Shown in pieces: positions 41,927-50,928 of a stretch of DNA of 64,000 nucleotides (positions within the stretch are counted from its first letter, which is position 1; each line of letters opens with the position of its first letter). Origin of the DNA: Branchipolynoe longqiensis (Eukaryota > Annelida > Polychaeta > Phyllodocida > Polynoidae). Made by a program: the position numbers and the translations under genes. The notes under the pieces are model-generated. The model had not been told where the DNA came from and did not search any database. It saw only the letters and a program-made list of their open reading frames with translations. The stretch lies in NCBI GenBank assembly GCA_030323885.1, contig CM059194.1, positions 1 to 64,000 of the forward strand. The letters are read 5' to 3'.

Positions 41927-44900
41927 TTAGGTGTATGGGTGTTCCGATATCCCTAGTCTCTTCGGGGGACGTGAGACACGCCCACTCTGAGTTGTGTATG
42001 TGGTAGGTGTAGTGTTTGCTGATATGTGTTTGTTTGAGAACGAGGATTGTTTATCGTGGGTATCATTTTGTGCAGCAATGTTATGCCCAGGGTTGCAGGA
42101 CGGACCATGAGGTGTCGGCACCCGAAACATGTGAACCCTGTTCCTGTGTACTGTCCTCCCTGCACTGTTCTTAATTACATAGTTTTTCCGGTTCCGCTTG
42201 GTTGTATGTGTTATTGTGCCAGCCCTCCATTTGCCCTCATGTGTTTTGTATTTGATGTGATCATCTATCTTTAGCTCTTGTTTGTCTTTCCCAGCCCTTC
42301 TGTCATAATAGTATTTTTGTCGCTCCTGTAGTCTGGCAATGTTTTCCGTCTTGGAATTCTGAACTTGTGGGTACAGTCGGTCTGTAGTGATGGGTATCTT
42401 AGAACGAAGCCGACGACTCATGAGGAGTTGGGCTGGAGAGGCATTCAATAGCCTCAAGGGGGTATTACGGTAGTTTAGTAAGTATAGGTTGAAATCCTGA
42501 TTATTTTCCTCTGCTTTCTTCATCATTTTCTTTATCGTCTGCGCGTAACGTTCTATCTGACCATTACTTTTAGGGTAATATGGGCTAGAAACAATGTGGT
42601 TGAATTTATATTTGTTTACGAAGGCTTTGAACTCGTTGCTAGCAAACTGTGGTCCATTGTTGGAGATGAGGGCGGTTGGTATGCCATAGCGTCCAAAAAT
42701 CACTTTTAGAGCCTTAACAATAGCATTTGATGTGAGAACCAGTTCAACCACCTCAGGAAATTTAGAGTAATAATCCACCAGAATGAGATACGTTTTACTT
42801 TGGTATTCAAATAAATCCACCCCCACTTTACAGAAAGGTATGTCGGGTATCTCATGAGGGGTCATTGGCTCAGCACTAAGTGAATTCCTACGATTTTGGC
42901 ATGTGCTACACCGAGATATTAAATCTTCGATCTGGGTGTTCATCCCCGGCCAAAAAACAGTGTCTCTCGCTAGCTGCTTACTCTTTATTATTCCTAAATG
43001 GGTCTCGTGTAGTATGGTCAACATTTCCTTTTGTAGCTCATAGGGTATAACTACCTGTGCTCCCTTGAATATCATACCGTCTGTGCTAACTAGGTCGTCT
43101 TTGTATGTAAATAACGGTTTAGCACAGGATTTCACCCAGGTATTTCTATTAGGCCACCCTTCATTTACCAACTTAGTAACTTCAATAAGGGCAGCATCTG
43201 TTTTAGTAGCAACTGTGATGCGCTCCAGCATGTCATGGGTGATACCTAAGGTTGCTATGGAAATTGTGTCGTCAAACAGTTTCTGTGGTGTCAATTTGTT
43301 GGTGTGTGCACGTGACAGTGTGTCAGCAAAAAACATTTCACTCCCTACGACATATTTCATTATGATGTTAAAGTTTTGTAGTCTCATCCGCATCCGTTGC
43401 ATCCTGTGCAACGGTTTCGACATTATAGACACAAGCGGTTTATGATCAGTTTCAATGATGACTTGTTTACCATATATGTAGTCATGGAAACGGACACACC
43501 CAAAACAAATTGCTAATAACTCTTTTTCAATTACAGTATATGAAGATTGGCATTCATCCAAAGTCTTTGATGCCATGGCAATGGGCCTACACTGCTGAAA
43601 AATAGCAGCGCCGAGGCCAGATTTGGAAGCATCTACCTGTAAAGTTATTTGCTCATCTACGTCATAGTATTTCAATACAGGTGCTGTTACTAAAAGATTC
43701 TTAAGAGCGTTAAAAGCATGTTCCTGTTCATGTTGCCAATACCACACAATGTTTTTAGCTAGGATTTGTCTTAACGGTTTGGAAATGTTTGACAGGTTCG
43801 GGATGAATTTTCCAACATACCCTACCATGCCCAAAAAACGCTGAACAGCAGCCTTGTCAGTTGGGGTGGGCATGTCGACAATAGCCCGGATGCGGTCTTC
43901 AGTGGGTTTTAATCCACCTTGGGTTAGTGTGTGCCCTACATAGTTTACCTCGGTTTTGCAAATGACAGATTTCTTGGGGTTGAGGCGAAGGTCCGCCTCA
44001 CGAGCCCGTTTAAACACATTTTCTAAATTGGTATTGTGTTCATCTTCAGTGCTGCCGTACACTAAAATATTGTCAGTGATCACATTAACTCCGGCCAAAC
44101 CGTGCAATATTTTGTTCATTTCCCCAATGAAGATGTCACCAGCTGTTTTTATACCGAATGGCAGCCTGGTGTAACGGAAACGCCCCCATGGGGTATTAAA
44201 AGTACATAATTTTGAACTCTCATAATCTAACTCAATCTGCCAATATCCACTATTTGCATCAATGACAGAAAAAAATTTAGCCTTGCTAGTCTTAGCTATT
44301 ACCTCTTCAATTGTCCTTGTAGGATATGGGGTACTTAAAATGGCCTTACTAAGTTTGGTGGGGTCCAAACACACTCTTATCTTATTAGGCTTTTTTACAA
44401 TTGTTATAGCATTCACCCATGGGGTGGGGTCGTTTTGCCGTACAATAACACCCATATTCAACATCCTATCTATTTCAGCCTGTACCTTGTCAACAATTGC
44501 ATGGGGGATTCGTCGTGGTGGGTCGATAACCGGGTCTATATGATTGTCGATATGAATCTTTGCATTGCTTTTGATCCTCCCTAGGCCTGTGAAAATGTCC
44601 GAATACTCTTTTACCAAATGGTCTGCAGCCAGACCGACGTGTGTAGATTGTCTTGTTTGTACGGAGACTTCTCCAACGCGCTGCAGAAGGCGTAGTTGAA
44701 CACACACCTCTTTCCCCAGGATGGGTGTTCCGTTCGTCGTCACTTGAAATCTCAACGGCAGACCATCGACGTCGACTGTTACCTCACCCTCAGGACGAAT
44801 CCGATCACCTGAGTACGTGACGAGACAACAACATGAGGGATTTAGTACGACGTCGTGTAGTGCATCGTAGATAGGACGAGGAATGATATTGGCTTGGGAA

Positions 44901-45067
44901 CCAGTGTCCAGTTTGAAACGAATAGGAATGTTTTGCACAATGCAGTCAACGTACCACAAGCTGCTGCTGTTCGTCCTTTCGGCTGTTATCTCGCCGACGA
45001 ACAGTTCGTCCACGTCCTCCCCCGCGGTATCCTCTGCCTTGCCTACTCGTACATCTAGTTCGTTCAC
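41927..45067 (-). CDS. Gypsy B pol: protease, RT, RNase H, integrase (uninterrupted, catalytic residues altered)
   Basis: 1046 codons from the first Met, in frame with gag. The protease motif FKLDTGSQANIIP is at residues 51-63. RT has PWVNAITIVKK, CLDPTKLSK, VIDANSGYWQI, and LPFGIKTAGDIF. The catalytic pair reads TDN instead of TDD (Asn333, codon 44069-44071). RNase H follows with QVDASKSGLGAAIF, ETDHKPL and FFADTLSRAH. The integrase zinc domain is HETHLG...CSTCQ. Its core has LVDYYSKF, then ISNNGPQF with Asn803 (codon 42659-42661) where A and C have Asp, and NGQIE with Glu839, the normal 35-residue spacing. Both Asn codons fit GA to AA changes at CpG. The C-terminal domain has IKYKTHEGKWRAGTIT and the frame ends RPPKRLGISEHPYT. 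The frame is full length, but predicted inactive in two enzymes. Confidence 0.92.
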   Translation of the reverse strand: MNELDVRVGKAEDTAGEDVDELFVGEITAERTNSSSLWYVDCIVQNIPIRFKLDTGSQANIIPRPIYDALHDVVLNPSCCCLVTYSGDRIRPEGEVTVDVDGLPLRFQVTTNGTPILGKEVCVQLRLLQRVGEVSVQTRQSTHVGLAADHLVKEYSDIFTGLGRIKSNAKIHIDNHIDPVIDPPRRIPHAIVDKVQAEIDRMLNMGVIVRQNDPTPWVNAITIVKKPNKIRVCLDPTKLSKAILSTPYPTRTIEEVIAKTSKAKFFSVIDANSGYWQIELDYESSKLCTFNTPWGRFRYTRLPFGIKTAGDIFIGEMNKILHGLAGVNVITDNILVYGSTEDEHNTNLENVFKRAREADLRLNPKKSVICKTEVNYVGHTLTQGGLKPTEDRIRAIVDMPTPTDKAAVQRFLGMVGYVGKFIPNLSNISKPLRQILAKNIVWYWQHEQEHAFNALKNLLVTAPVLKYYDVDEQITLQVDASKSGLGAAIFQQCRPIAMASKTLDECQSSYTVIEKELLAICFGCVRFHDYIYGKQVIIETDHKPLVSIMSKPLHRMQRMRMRLQNFNIIMKYVVGSEMFFADTLSRAHTNKLTPQKLFDDTISIATLGITHDMLERITVATKTDAALIEVTKLVNEGWPNRNTWVKSCAKPLFTYKDDLVSTDGMIFKGAQVVIPYELQKEMLTILHETHLGIIKSKQLARDTVFWPGMNTQIEDLISRCSTCQNRRNSLSAEPMTPHEIPDIPFCKVGVDLFEYQSKTYLILVDYYSKFPEVVELVLTSNAIVKALKVIFGRYGIPTALISNNGPQFASNEFKAFVNKYKFNHIVSSPYYPKSNGQIERYAQTIKKMMKKAEENNQDFNLYLLNYRNTPLRLLNASPAQLLMSRRLRSKIPITTDRLYPQVQNSKTENIARLQERQKYYYDRRAGKDKQELKIDDHIKYKTHEGKWRAGTITHTTKRNRKNYVIKNSAGRTVHRNRVHMFRVPTPHGPSCNPGHNIAAQNDTHDKQSSFSNKHISANTTPTTYTTQSGRVSRPPKRLGISEHPYT

Positions 45068-45133
45068 TTGTGCATGATCCGGCCGACGGGATCGGCAGAC
45101 TCTTTGGAAGTGTCCATACCTGTTACATAGCAG

Positions 45134-45871
45134 TCACTGCTTGTCTGCCGCCGGGCACCGGCCGCTGCCATGCATATATCCACAACGGGGGCAGTTCGCA
45201 CGAGGCAGAATGGCTCGCGTGTGTTGGTCTGGCCACCTGCGCACGCGCGATGTTGACGTATATCTTCCGGGACGTGACGCGTAATCCTCTTGTTTCCTGG
45301 ACACCACGTCCACTTGCTCCTCCGTATTTATGTGTTCACCCAAGTCCAATTGCTTATGAGTGTTTTCACTTAATCTACACATATCAAAACAAGATGTCAG
45401 AGTCAAGTTAGGAGTTTGTAGTAATTTATCGCATAGTTTCTTGTCCCTGACACCACACACCAACCTGTCGCATAGCAACGCGTCTTCCATCGCCGCGTAG
45501 TCACAGTAAGTCACTCTGTGCTTTAGCTCTCTAATGTACGTATCCATGGTCTCCGATGTTTGATTGTACGAGGTGAACTCGTAGCGAACGACCGTGATGT
45601 TGGTTTTACCAACACAATAGTCCTCAAACAGGCTGATGAGATGGTCTATCTTGTCTTTCTGTGTATCTTGTATTTTAAAAGTGAGGTGTAGTTTCTGGGC
45701 TTCCTGTCCTGCTACGTGTAGGAAGACGCAGCGCTGGATTTTCTCTGTCTTGTTCGCAGCACCCGATGCGATACTGTAAATGGTGTAAGCGTGATGCCAA
45801 GCCCTCCAATTCATGGCCAAATTTCCCTCCAAGTTTAACGGCAGTGGTGGTTTCAAACCCGATAAAGCCAT
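45134..45871 (-). CDS. Gypsy B gag, ending at an in-frame TGA inside the zinc knuckle
   Basis: 245 codons starting MALSGLKPPLPLNLEGN. The capsid-like region has FLHVAGQEAQKLHLTF, VGKTNITVVRYEF and CDRLVCGVRDKKL. Then a first Cys cluster (CPRCGYMHGSGRCP) and a TGA at 45134-45136, where A reads a Cys codon of the knuckle (DKQ-Cys). The frame continues without a break through CNRYGHFQRVC into pol. A and C have no stop at this place. It may be a simple mutation or, less likely, a readthrough point controlling Gag-Pol. Confidence 0.9.
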   Translation of the reverse strand: MALSGLKPPLPLNLEGNLAMNWRAWHHAYTIYSIASGAANKTEKIQRCVFLHVAGQEAQKLHLTFKIQDTQKDKIDHLISLFEDYCVGKTNITVVRYEFTSYNQTSETMDTYIRELKHRVTYCDYAAMEDALLCDRLVCGVRDKKLCDKLLQTPNLTLTSCFDMCRLSENTHKQLDLGEHINTEEQVDVVSRKQEDYASRPGRYTSTSRVRRWPDQHTRAILPRANCPRCGYMHGSGRCPAADKQ

Positions 45872-45899
45872 GGTCCACTCTTGGGCATGGAAAGTTCGT

Positions 45900-45917
45900 A
45901 TTTACAATCTGACACCA
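45900..45917 (-). other. Gypsy B primer-binding site
   Basis: Read on minus, tggtgtcagattgtaaatac directly follows the 5' LTR end (ACTACA). The same first ten bases occur in A and C. Confidence 0.75.
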
Positions 45918-46039
45918 TGTAGTATAGTGAAAGTAGGCGAACACCGCGACGTCCAGTCTGTCAATGTCTTTATTTACTTCCAACCTATGACGTCATTCCC
46001 TCGAGTCACAAGCTATGCGCACTGTACGCATACCTTACA
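45918..46039 (-). repeat. Gypsy B 5' LTR
   Basis: 122 bases, partner of 41481-41603, with three transitions and one missing A. It keeps ATGACGTCAT and AATAAA. Confidence 0.93.
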
Positions 46040-46051
46040 ATTGATACTACA

Positions 46052-46400
46052 ATTGAGTTATGTTTGTTCCCATTTAAGGTAGAATCAATCACTGTTCCTA
46101 AGTACTTGTATGCACTTGCCTCCTTAATTTGGTTTCTGCCAATATGCAGTGTAGTGGGTTGTGCTCTTGCCTTCCTTGCTTTGGTGCCATAAATGACAAA
46201 CTCAGTTTTATTGGTGTTAAGGGATAGTTTGTTTTCACTACATCACAGGTTAACCCTGGTCAGCACCATCCAAACCTAATCCATTGCTATTTGGACATCT
46301 TTATTGTGTACTGTGAGTGCTGCATCGTCTGCAAATCATGTGAATGTTGCATCCTCTGATACTTGGGGTAGATCACTTATAAAGATTTGAATGACATGTT
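46052..46400 (-). pseudogene. LINE reverse-transcriptase core fragment, right of Gypsy A
   Basis: The minus strand reads ISDLPQVSEDATFT, then FADDAALTVHNKDVQ with the FADD catalytic motif, LSLNTNKTEFVIYGTK, and YKYLGTVIDSTLNGNKHNS, and stops at the Gypsy A edge. It continues the LINE whose C-terminal half is at 30440-30990. It has stop codons (for example before FADD). Its 5' end at about 46400 joins P2 gene sequence, consistent with a 5'-truncated LINE insertion. Confidence 0.75.
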
Positions 46401-47140
46401 GCATGGTATAAGAGAAGCACCAGCAAGTCTGTGCCATCACCAACAAGGATGGTGTCCACTTGCCTGGCAGTCTACTGCAGTCCTCACAATTTGAATATCT
46501 GCATCTCCTTTTGCCTGAAAGGTGGAACAGCCTTCCATCTCTAATTTGGCACTCAGCAAATTGATAAAGCACCGTTTGTTGTTTTTATCTTAAAGAAAAT
46601 TCTTCTTTGGGGTGAGGATGGTCTGGCCCATGAAGTGAGTAGCCTGCATGATGGCCTGATCCAATGAGGCTAGTTGAAGTCAATTTGTTTCCCAGTGAAT
46701 AATATTTTCAAAAATGACGGGATGGCAAATATTTCATGGCTTCATCAGAATGACATTGTATATCTGAACTGACATAATCTCATTTCGGATTAGCTTAGCT
46801 GCTGTTTCAACCACATGCATAAGCTCTGTCTCAGCATTGGACTTTTTCTGTTGTTCATAAAAACCTATGGTTAGAATAGACAGTGAAATGCTACTACATT
46901 GGATTTACTATTCAACTCAGTGACCACAATATCAGACCCAAAATGTTTATTCAGTTTGTTCCCGAAATACAGTATCAAATCTGTAATATTCACTTGCTCA
47001 TCGTCATTTTCTTCAAAACACCTAGCAACTTTCAGGGTGCAATATAACGGATTAATTCCTCTGGCTTTCTAAGTTTTGGTTGCATGTATGTTATTCATGG
47101 TCTTTGTTGTGTCATCCATGGTCTTTGAATAACATGCCTG
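46400..47140 (-). pseudogene. Middle part of a P1-family gene (P2 gene)
   Basis: Minus-strand frames read VVTELNSKSNVVAFHC near 46930, NNKRCFINLLSAKLEMEGC near 46570, then AKGDADIQIVRTAVDCQ and AGASLIPCN near 46420. The GDAD..IV.TA segment corresponds to the EEADTR..L.A segment of P1, the presumed nuclease acidic motif. It breaks off at the LINE junction. The matching C-terminal portion is at 28990-29480. Frameshifts are present throughout. Confidence 0.5.
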
Positions 47141-47262
47141 GTATGGTGAGGAAAAGTATTGATTCATGATTCTCCTGGCGCAAAAAGAATACAACAAATT
47201 GGATCAATTTGGGCCAAAATATGCGATACCTCGACTAGAGGACAGAACTATTAATTGATTGA
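47140..47262 (+). mobile_element. LINE 3' tail fragment
   Basis: ctcgactagaggacagaact followed by attaattgattgag closely resembles the end of the LINE piece at 21890-21930 (ctctactagaggacggaact, attgattgattg). It is probably a severely truncated copy of the same family. Confidence 0.5.
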
Positions 47263-47639
47263 GCTACATGTATCCAAACCATAATTTGCACAATTTTTCC
47301 TGATGTAATGACCCCCCCCCCCCTCAACTGAAAGTAAATCTCTGTGCCGTGCATTAAATCCTTGGACCCAACCATCCATAGGCCTCCTAATTCTTATAGA
47401 ACACACATTAATTAGAAGAGTTATCACTTATACTTTTATGTCATCTTTTCATCTTTGGCCTGCTATGTGGTATCATGCTGATTCCGCATTAGAGAGATGA
47501 TAGATACTTCTTGGGCCTAGGCCTTGTACATTTTATGCCTACTGGCTTGTCCAGATCCAGTGGTCAAATTGATAGAGTGCAGCCTTCCTGTGTGGAAGGT
47601 CAGGAGTTTACTTACTGAGGTTTACTGAGGGCTTTACTG
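47263..47639. other. Unclassified sequence; weak tRNA-like words
   Basis: Contains a C-run at 47310 and, near 47550-47610, words reminiscent of a degenerate A box (tggtcaaattgatagagtg) and B box (ggtcaggagttta). No structure is complete enough to call a SINE or tRNA. Confidence 0.3.
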
Positions 47640-48237
47640 GACAAAGGTCATTAGACCTGTATATCCAGATCATTATCTGATGAATCTGGAGAGGTGTCAT
47701 TTTCAGCCCAGTCTAAGTGGCCCAAGCTCTGGGCCACCTCATAATTATATACAATATGTTGATCCCTCCAGTATCTTTCAATCCTTCGTTCAAATGCCTT
47801 AATACTTGGAGCCTCCACAATATAACTTGGGAGGCTGTTCCACACATTGGTAACACTTTCAGTAAATAAGAGTTGCCTGCAGCGGGTTCTTGTCCTTATC
47901 TTGTAAAGCTTGTATGGATGTCCCCGAGTTGGTCTTTGGTTCAGTCCTGCCATGGACATAACTGGAGAAGCTGCTGAATCATACACCCCCTTTATGATTT
48001 AGAATGTTTCAATCATGTCCCCACGTAAGCGGTGGTAAGCCTTTGTTTTAGTTGGGAGTTTGAGACATTTTAATGTCTCTGGATAAGTGAGATCCTTTAA
48101 ACCTGGTATCATTCTAGTAGCTCTTCGTTGAACATTCTCTATCGTCTTTTTTCCTTGTGGGGCATCAGACTGCATTTATATACTCCAATTGTGGTCTTAC
48201 GATGGCCTTAAATAACAATCAGAAATGTTCTAAATCC

Positions 48238-48291
<54 letters not shown>

Positions 48292-48875
48292 GACCTTCTC
48301 ACCAACCCCATCATTTGGTTTGCTTTGTTTACCTTGTCATTTATGTGCTGCCCAAAATTTTGCTTCATATCTACTGTTATACGAAGGTCCTTTTCCCTCT
48401 CCACTGTACTCAAGATATGATCTTTTTCAGCTTCTCCTACCTTTTTCTTCATAGTATATGTTCTCTGCTCATGTTCTGCCTGTCTGCTCACCGTCATTAT
48501 GCTACATTTATCAGGGTGGAACCTTAGCAGCCATTGATCTGACCAGTCCTGTAGTCTATCTACATCAGACTGAAGTGTGATTATATCTGCTCCGCTGTTA
48601 TTTATCTGTATACTTTGGTGTCGTCAGCAAACATAAACACTTCTGAAACTATACCATCAGGTAGATCATTGATGTATAATACAAAAAGCAGAGGGCTAAG
48701 CACACTACCTTGAGGAATTCCACTTAGTACATTCCTCCATGATGAAAATGCCCCCTGGACTGATACCTGTTGTTTATGACCGCCCAGAAAGGCTTTGATC
48801 CACTTCAGGATTTGCCCACGTATACCATAACTGTGTAATTTACTGATGAGTCTTTCAAATGGCACCATATCAAAA
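47640..48875 (-). pseudogene. CR1/L2-type LINE reverse-transcriptase fragment
   Basis: Read on minus: MVPFERLISKLHSYGI, SGIPQGSVLSPLLFVLYIND, MFADDTKVYR (FADD catalytic motif), then after a one-base shift LQSDVDRLQDWSDQWLLRF, VNKANQMMGLVRRSF, a TA microsatellite, and RGHPYKLYKIRTRTRC, TNVWNSLPSYIVEAPS and FERRIERYW near the end. The order matches the second half of CR1/L2/Rex1-like LINE proteins. It is 5'-truncated and dead. Confidence 0.85.
48243..48297. repeat. (TA)n microsatellite inside the LINE
   Basis: About 25 uninterrupted TA steps. It replaces the coding stretch expected after VRRSF in the LINE. Confidence 0.95.
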
Positions 48876-48884
48876 GTATCACTG

Positions 48885-49035
48885 TATAAGTTTGAATCCT
48901 GATCGAGTCAAGCCAATGACTTTCAAAATGTATACTTGTTGCTACCTAGTCTGGCGCTCGGCATTACTAGGCTGGTGCAAGTTGACCTCAGATGTTGTCA
49001 GGATGTAAAATACCAAGCAACAAACAAACAGCTAC
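48885..49035 (+). mobile_element. Truncated copy of the 40529 SINE family
   Basis: gtttgaatcctgatcgagtc, then aagccaatgact, acttgttgctacctag and ggcgctcggcattactagg match the reverse complement of the 40529-40867 SINE in order. A large internal part is missing, and the copy ends gtaaaataccaagcaacaaa. Confidence 0.75.
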
Positions 49036-49069
49036 TGGTTGAAACTTAACTGCACAGTCCAGTCTATGA

Positions 49070-49511
49070 TGAACAGTGAAATGACTGACTGCTGTATCAA
49101 CATGAACTAGTGTAATGACTGACTGCTGTATCAATGTGAACTAGTGTAATGACTGACTGCTGTATCAACATGAACTAGTGTAATGACTGACTGCTGTATC
49201 AATGTGAACTAGTGTAATGACTGACTGCTGTATCAACATGAACTAGTGTAATGACTGACTGCTGTATCAATGTGAACTAGTGTAATGACTGACTGCTGTA
49301 TCAACATGAACTAGTTTAATGACTGACTGCTGTATCAATGTGAACTAGTGTAATGACTGACTGCTGTATCAACGTGGACTAGTGCAATGACTGACTGCTG
49401 TATCAATGTGAACTAGTGTAATGACTGACTGCTGTATCAACATGGACTAGTGTGATGACTGACTGCTGTGTCAGCATGAACTAGTGTAATGACTAACTGC
49501 TACCAGTCTAT
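49070..49511. repeat. Minisatellite, 34-bp unit, 13 copies (second block)
   Basis: The same unit as 25110-28165, with strict alternation of caacatgaacta and caatgtgaacta copies (68-bp dimers). It is interrupted by the MITE at 49512. Confidence 0.93.
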
Positions 49512-50064
49512 AGCCCTGTTTACACGGGCGAGTTAAGTCGGTTCATATAATGCGCCTTGCCTAGTTCGCCTCACATTCGCCGTGTAAACGCGACTCTGAC
49601 ACGGATTAGGGCTGATTCGCTTCATATGATTCACTTTATATAAACCACCTCGCGAGGTGGTTTATATAAAGCGAACTAGCTTAACTACCTCACACGCATG
49701 CGCAGTCGAGACCTGAGTTTGTTGATTTCCCGGTTGATCAAAAGCGCATATTACATAATTTGGTCTATGAAACCGCTAGCTGTGCACAGATATTTTTTTC
49801 ATCATTTATTTTTAGGCTTTCACTGCCCAGCAGAAGTTTTGACCATTCAAACCAATACGATTCAGTCCATACATATCTAGGTCGAACCCACACTCTCTCA
49901 TGGCGACATCGACGAACCCAAACTGGCGCTGGTTAGTCTGGACTTGCTCATGCGCAGATATCGATTTCTGCCTTCAAACTCGGTGTGTGTAAACGCGCCA
50001 CTAATTCGCTTCATATAATTCGCTTTGTCTAATTTGCTTTACAATTCCCCGTGTAAACACGGCT
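49512..50064. mobile_element. 553-bp MITE with 3-bp TAT duplication
   Basis: The left end agccctgtttacacggg and the inverted right end agccgtgtttacacggg form the terminal repeats. TAT flanks both sides (49509-49511 and 50065-50067). The empty site agtctatgatgaacagtg is visible at 50130 and 49065. There is no coding frame of note. A 3-bp duplication with this type of terminus suggests PIF/Harbinger, which is an inference. It carries the perfect palindrome at 49634-49671. Confidence 0.8.
49634..49671. repeat. 38-bp perfect palindrome
   Basis: CTTTATATAAACCACCTCG is followed directly by its reverse complement with no spacer. With one mismatch the symmetry extends to 49630-49675. It could extrude as a cruciform or fold as a hairpin in RNA. 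Confidence 0.95.
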
Positions 50065-50429
50065 TATGATGAACAGTGAAATGACTGACTGCTGTGTCAG
50101 CATGAACTAGTGTAATGACTAACTGCTACCAGTCTATGATGAACAGTGAAACATTAGGAATTCATATGATTTTCTGCAGCTCACATAAATAATGAAGAGG
50201 GTCATTTCTTTCGTTTGAACTGCTTAATTCACACATGATCTTAGATGGCAGTACTAAAACCTATCGGTGTCAATTCACTTGCCAGTTGAGCAAATCTTTG
50301 TGGTACCTTTTACTCAAATATGTTCATGGAAAGACATGACAATGCATTTTAATAATATCAAAAGACAAAATGAGGGATAGTACTGCAGTAAATTAGTCCC
50401 ATGTCAATGGCAGAAGGTAGCCATTTATG
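50065..50429. other. Residual 34-bp repeat units, then unclassified sequence
   Basis: Two or three units of the 34-bp minisatellite run to about 50145. A segment of about 50 bases here (ctgctgtgtcagcatgaact...) exactly repeats the sequence just left of the MITE. From 50150 to 50429 I see no gene or repeat signature. Confidence 0.6.
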
Positions 50430-50905
50430 CATTTAGTTGTGCTCATTTCAGCCAAAACACATGCTAATCATTTTCCTTGACCATGAAAACCTAAGTGTAG
50501 ACCCATCATTTGTGACATTTGGTGGATTAGTGACAAAATAATAGTAAAAAAAAGGTTTTCTGGTAATGGCAACCTCTAATTAACATATTATAATTATGTA
50601 ACAGACAGACTAACACTACTAATAGTGTTCCTGGACCCTACAAACGGATGTATGACCTTATTAGAACAATGCTTTGATAGCGTAATCCCTGTATTTTACT
50701 CTCATACCTCCTTTCCCTCATGCCCAAGGCTAATTAACATAAATTAGCATAATTAGACCCCTTCCCTTCCACCAATTCTACGGATGTAGATTTTGAATAC
50801 GTTGTTTGCGGGGTATCACTCAAATGAATCCCATTGAGAAATTTTCTCTTGCAATTTTTTTTTATCAGGCCCCAAAATCAACTAGATTGACTGACTATTA
50901 GTCAC
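50430..50905. repeat. P2 right inverted repeat
   Basis: Reverse complement of 28435-28985 with many small differences. Long shared words include aattagcataattagacc and aaaacctaagtgtagaccca. Its outer edge is about 20 bases from the splice donor of the exon at 50929-51046. Confidence 0.8.
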
Positions 50906-50928
50906 ACAACCCCTCGTCTGGACGTTAC

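Larger units (their letters stand above)
41481..46039 (-). mobile_element. Ty3/Gypsy LTR retrotransposon B, nearly full-length, nested in the LTR of A
   Basis: 4559 bases on the minus strand with LTRs 45918-46039 (5') and 41481-41603 (3') and a perfect ATTGA duplication (41476-41480 and 46040-46044). The LTRs differ by three transitions and one indel, so it is young relative to A. It has the tRNA-Leu-type PBS beside the 5' LTR, gag and pol in one frame separated only by a TGA, and an A/G-rich polypurine tract before the 3' LTR. Two catalytic residues are substituted (see pol), so it is probably unable to move by itself. Confidence 0.94.
30991..46051 (+). mobile_element. Ty3/Gypsy LTR retrotransposon A, with nested C, SINE and B
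   Basis: The LTRs are 30991-31125 and 41358-41480 plus 46045-46051 (the second is split by element B). The order inside is gag, protease, RT, RNase H, integrase, all on plus. The PBS at 31126 (tggtgtcaga) is complementary to a tRNA-Leu-type 3' end. A G-rich polypurine tract ends at 41357. A inserted into a LINE. The caattg/aattg words at both edges hint at an ATTG duplication, but two bases of the 5' LTR start overlap it. It was later hit by C, a SINE and B. Several stops and frameshifts make it inactive. Confidence 0.85.
28435..50905 (-). mobile_element. 22-kb block P2 bounded by ~500-bp inverted repeats, with P1-like gene pieces
   Basis: The left (28435-28985) and right (50430-50905) ends are long imperfect inverted repeats. 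Just inside the left one lies the C-terminal part of a P1-related gene (28990-29480, minus). Another minus-strand piece of such a gene is at 46400-47000. I infer one old transposon, later filled with a LINE, three Gypsy elements, two SINEs, an L2-like LINE fragment and a MITE. The order of gene pieces fits a single minus-strand gene, but the N-terminal part is missing and a 34-bp array lies inside the right end. Chance pairing of two dispersed repeat copies therefore cannot be excluded. Confidence 0.5.
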
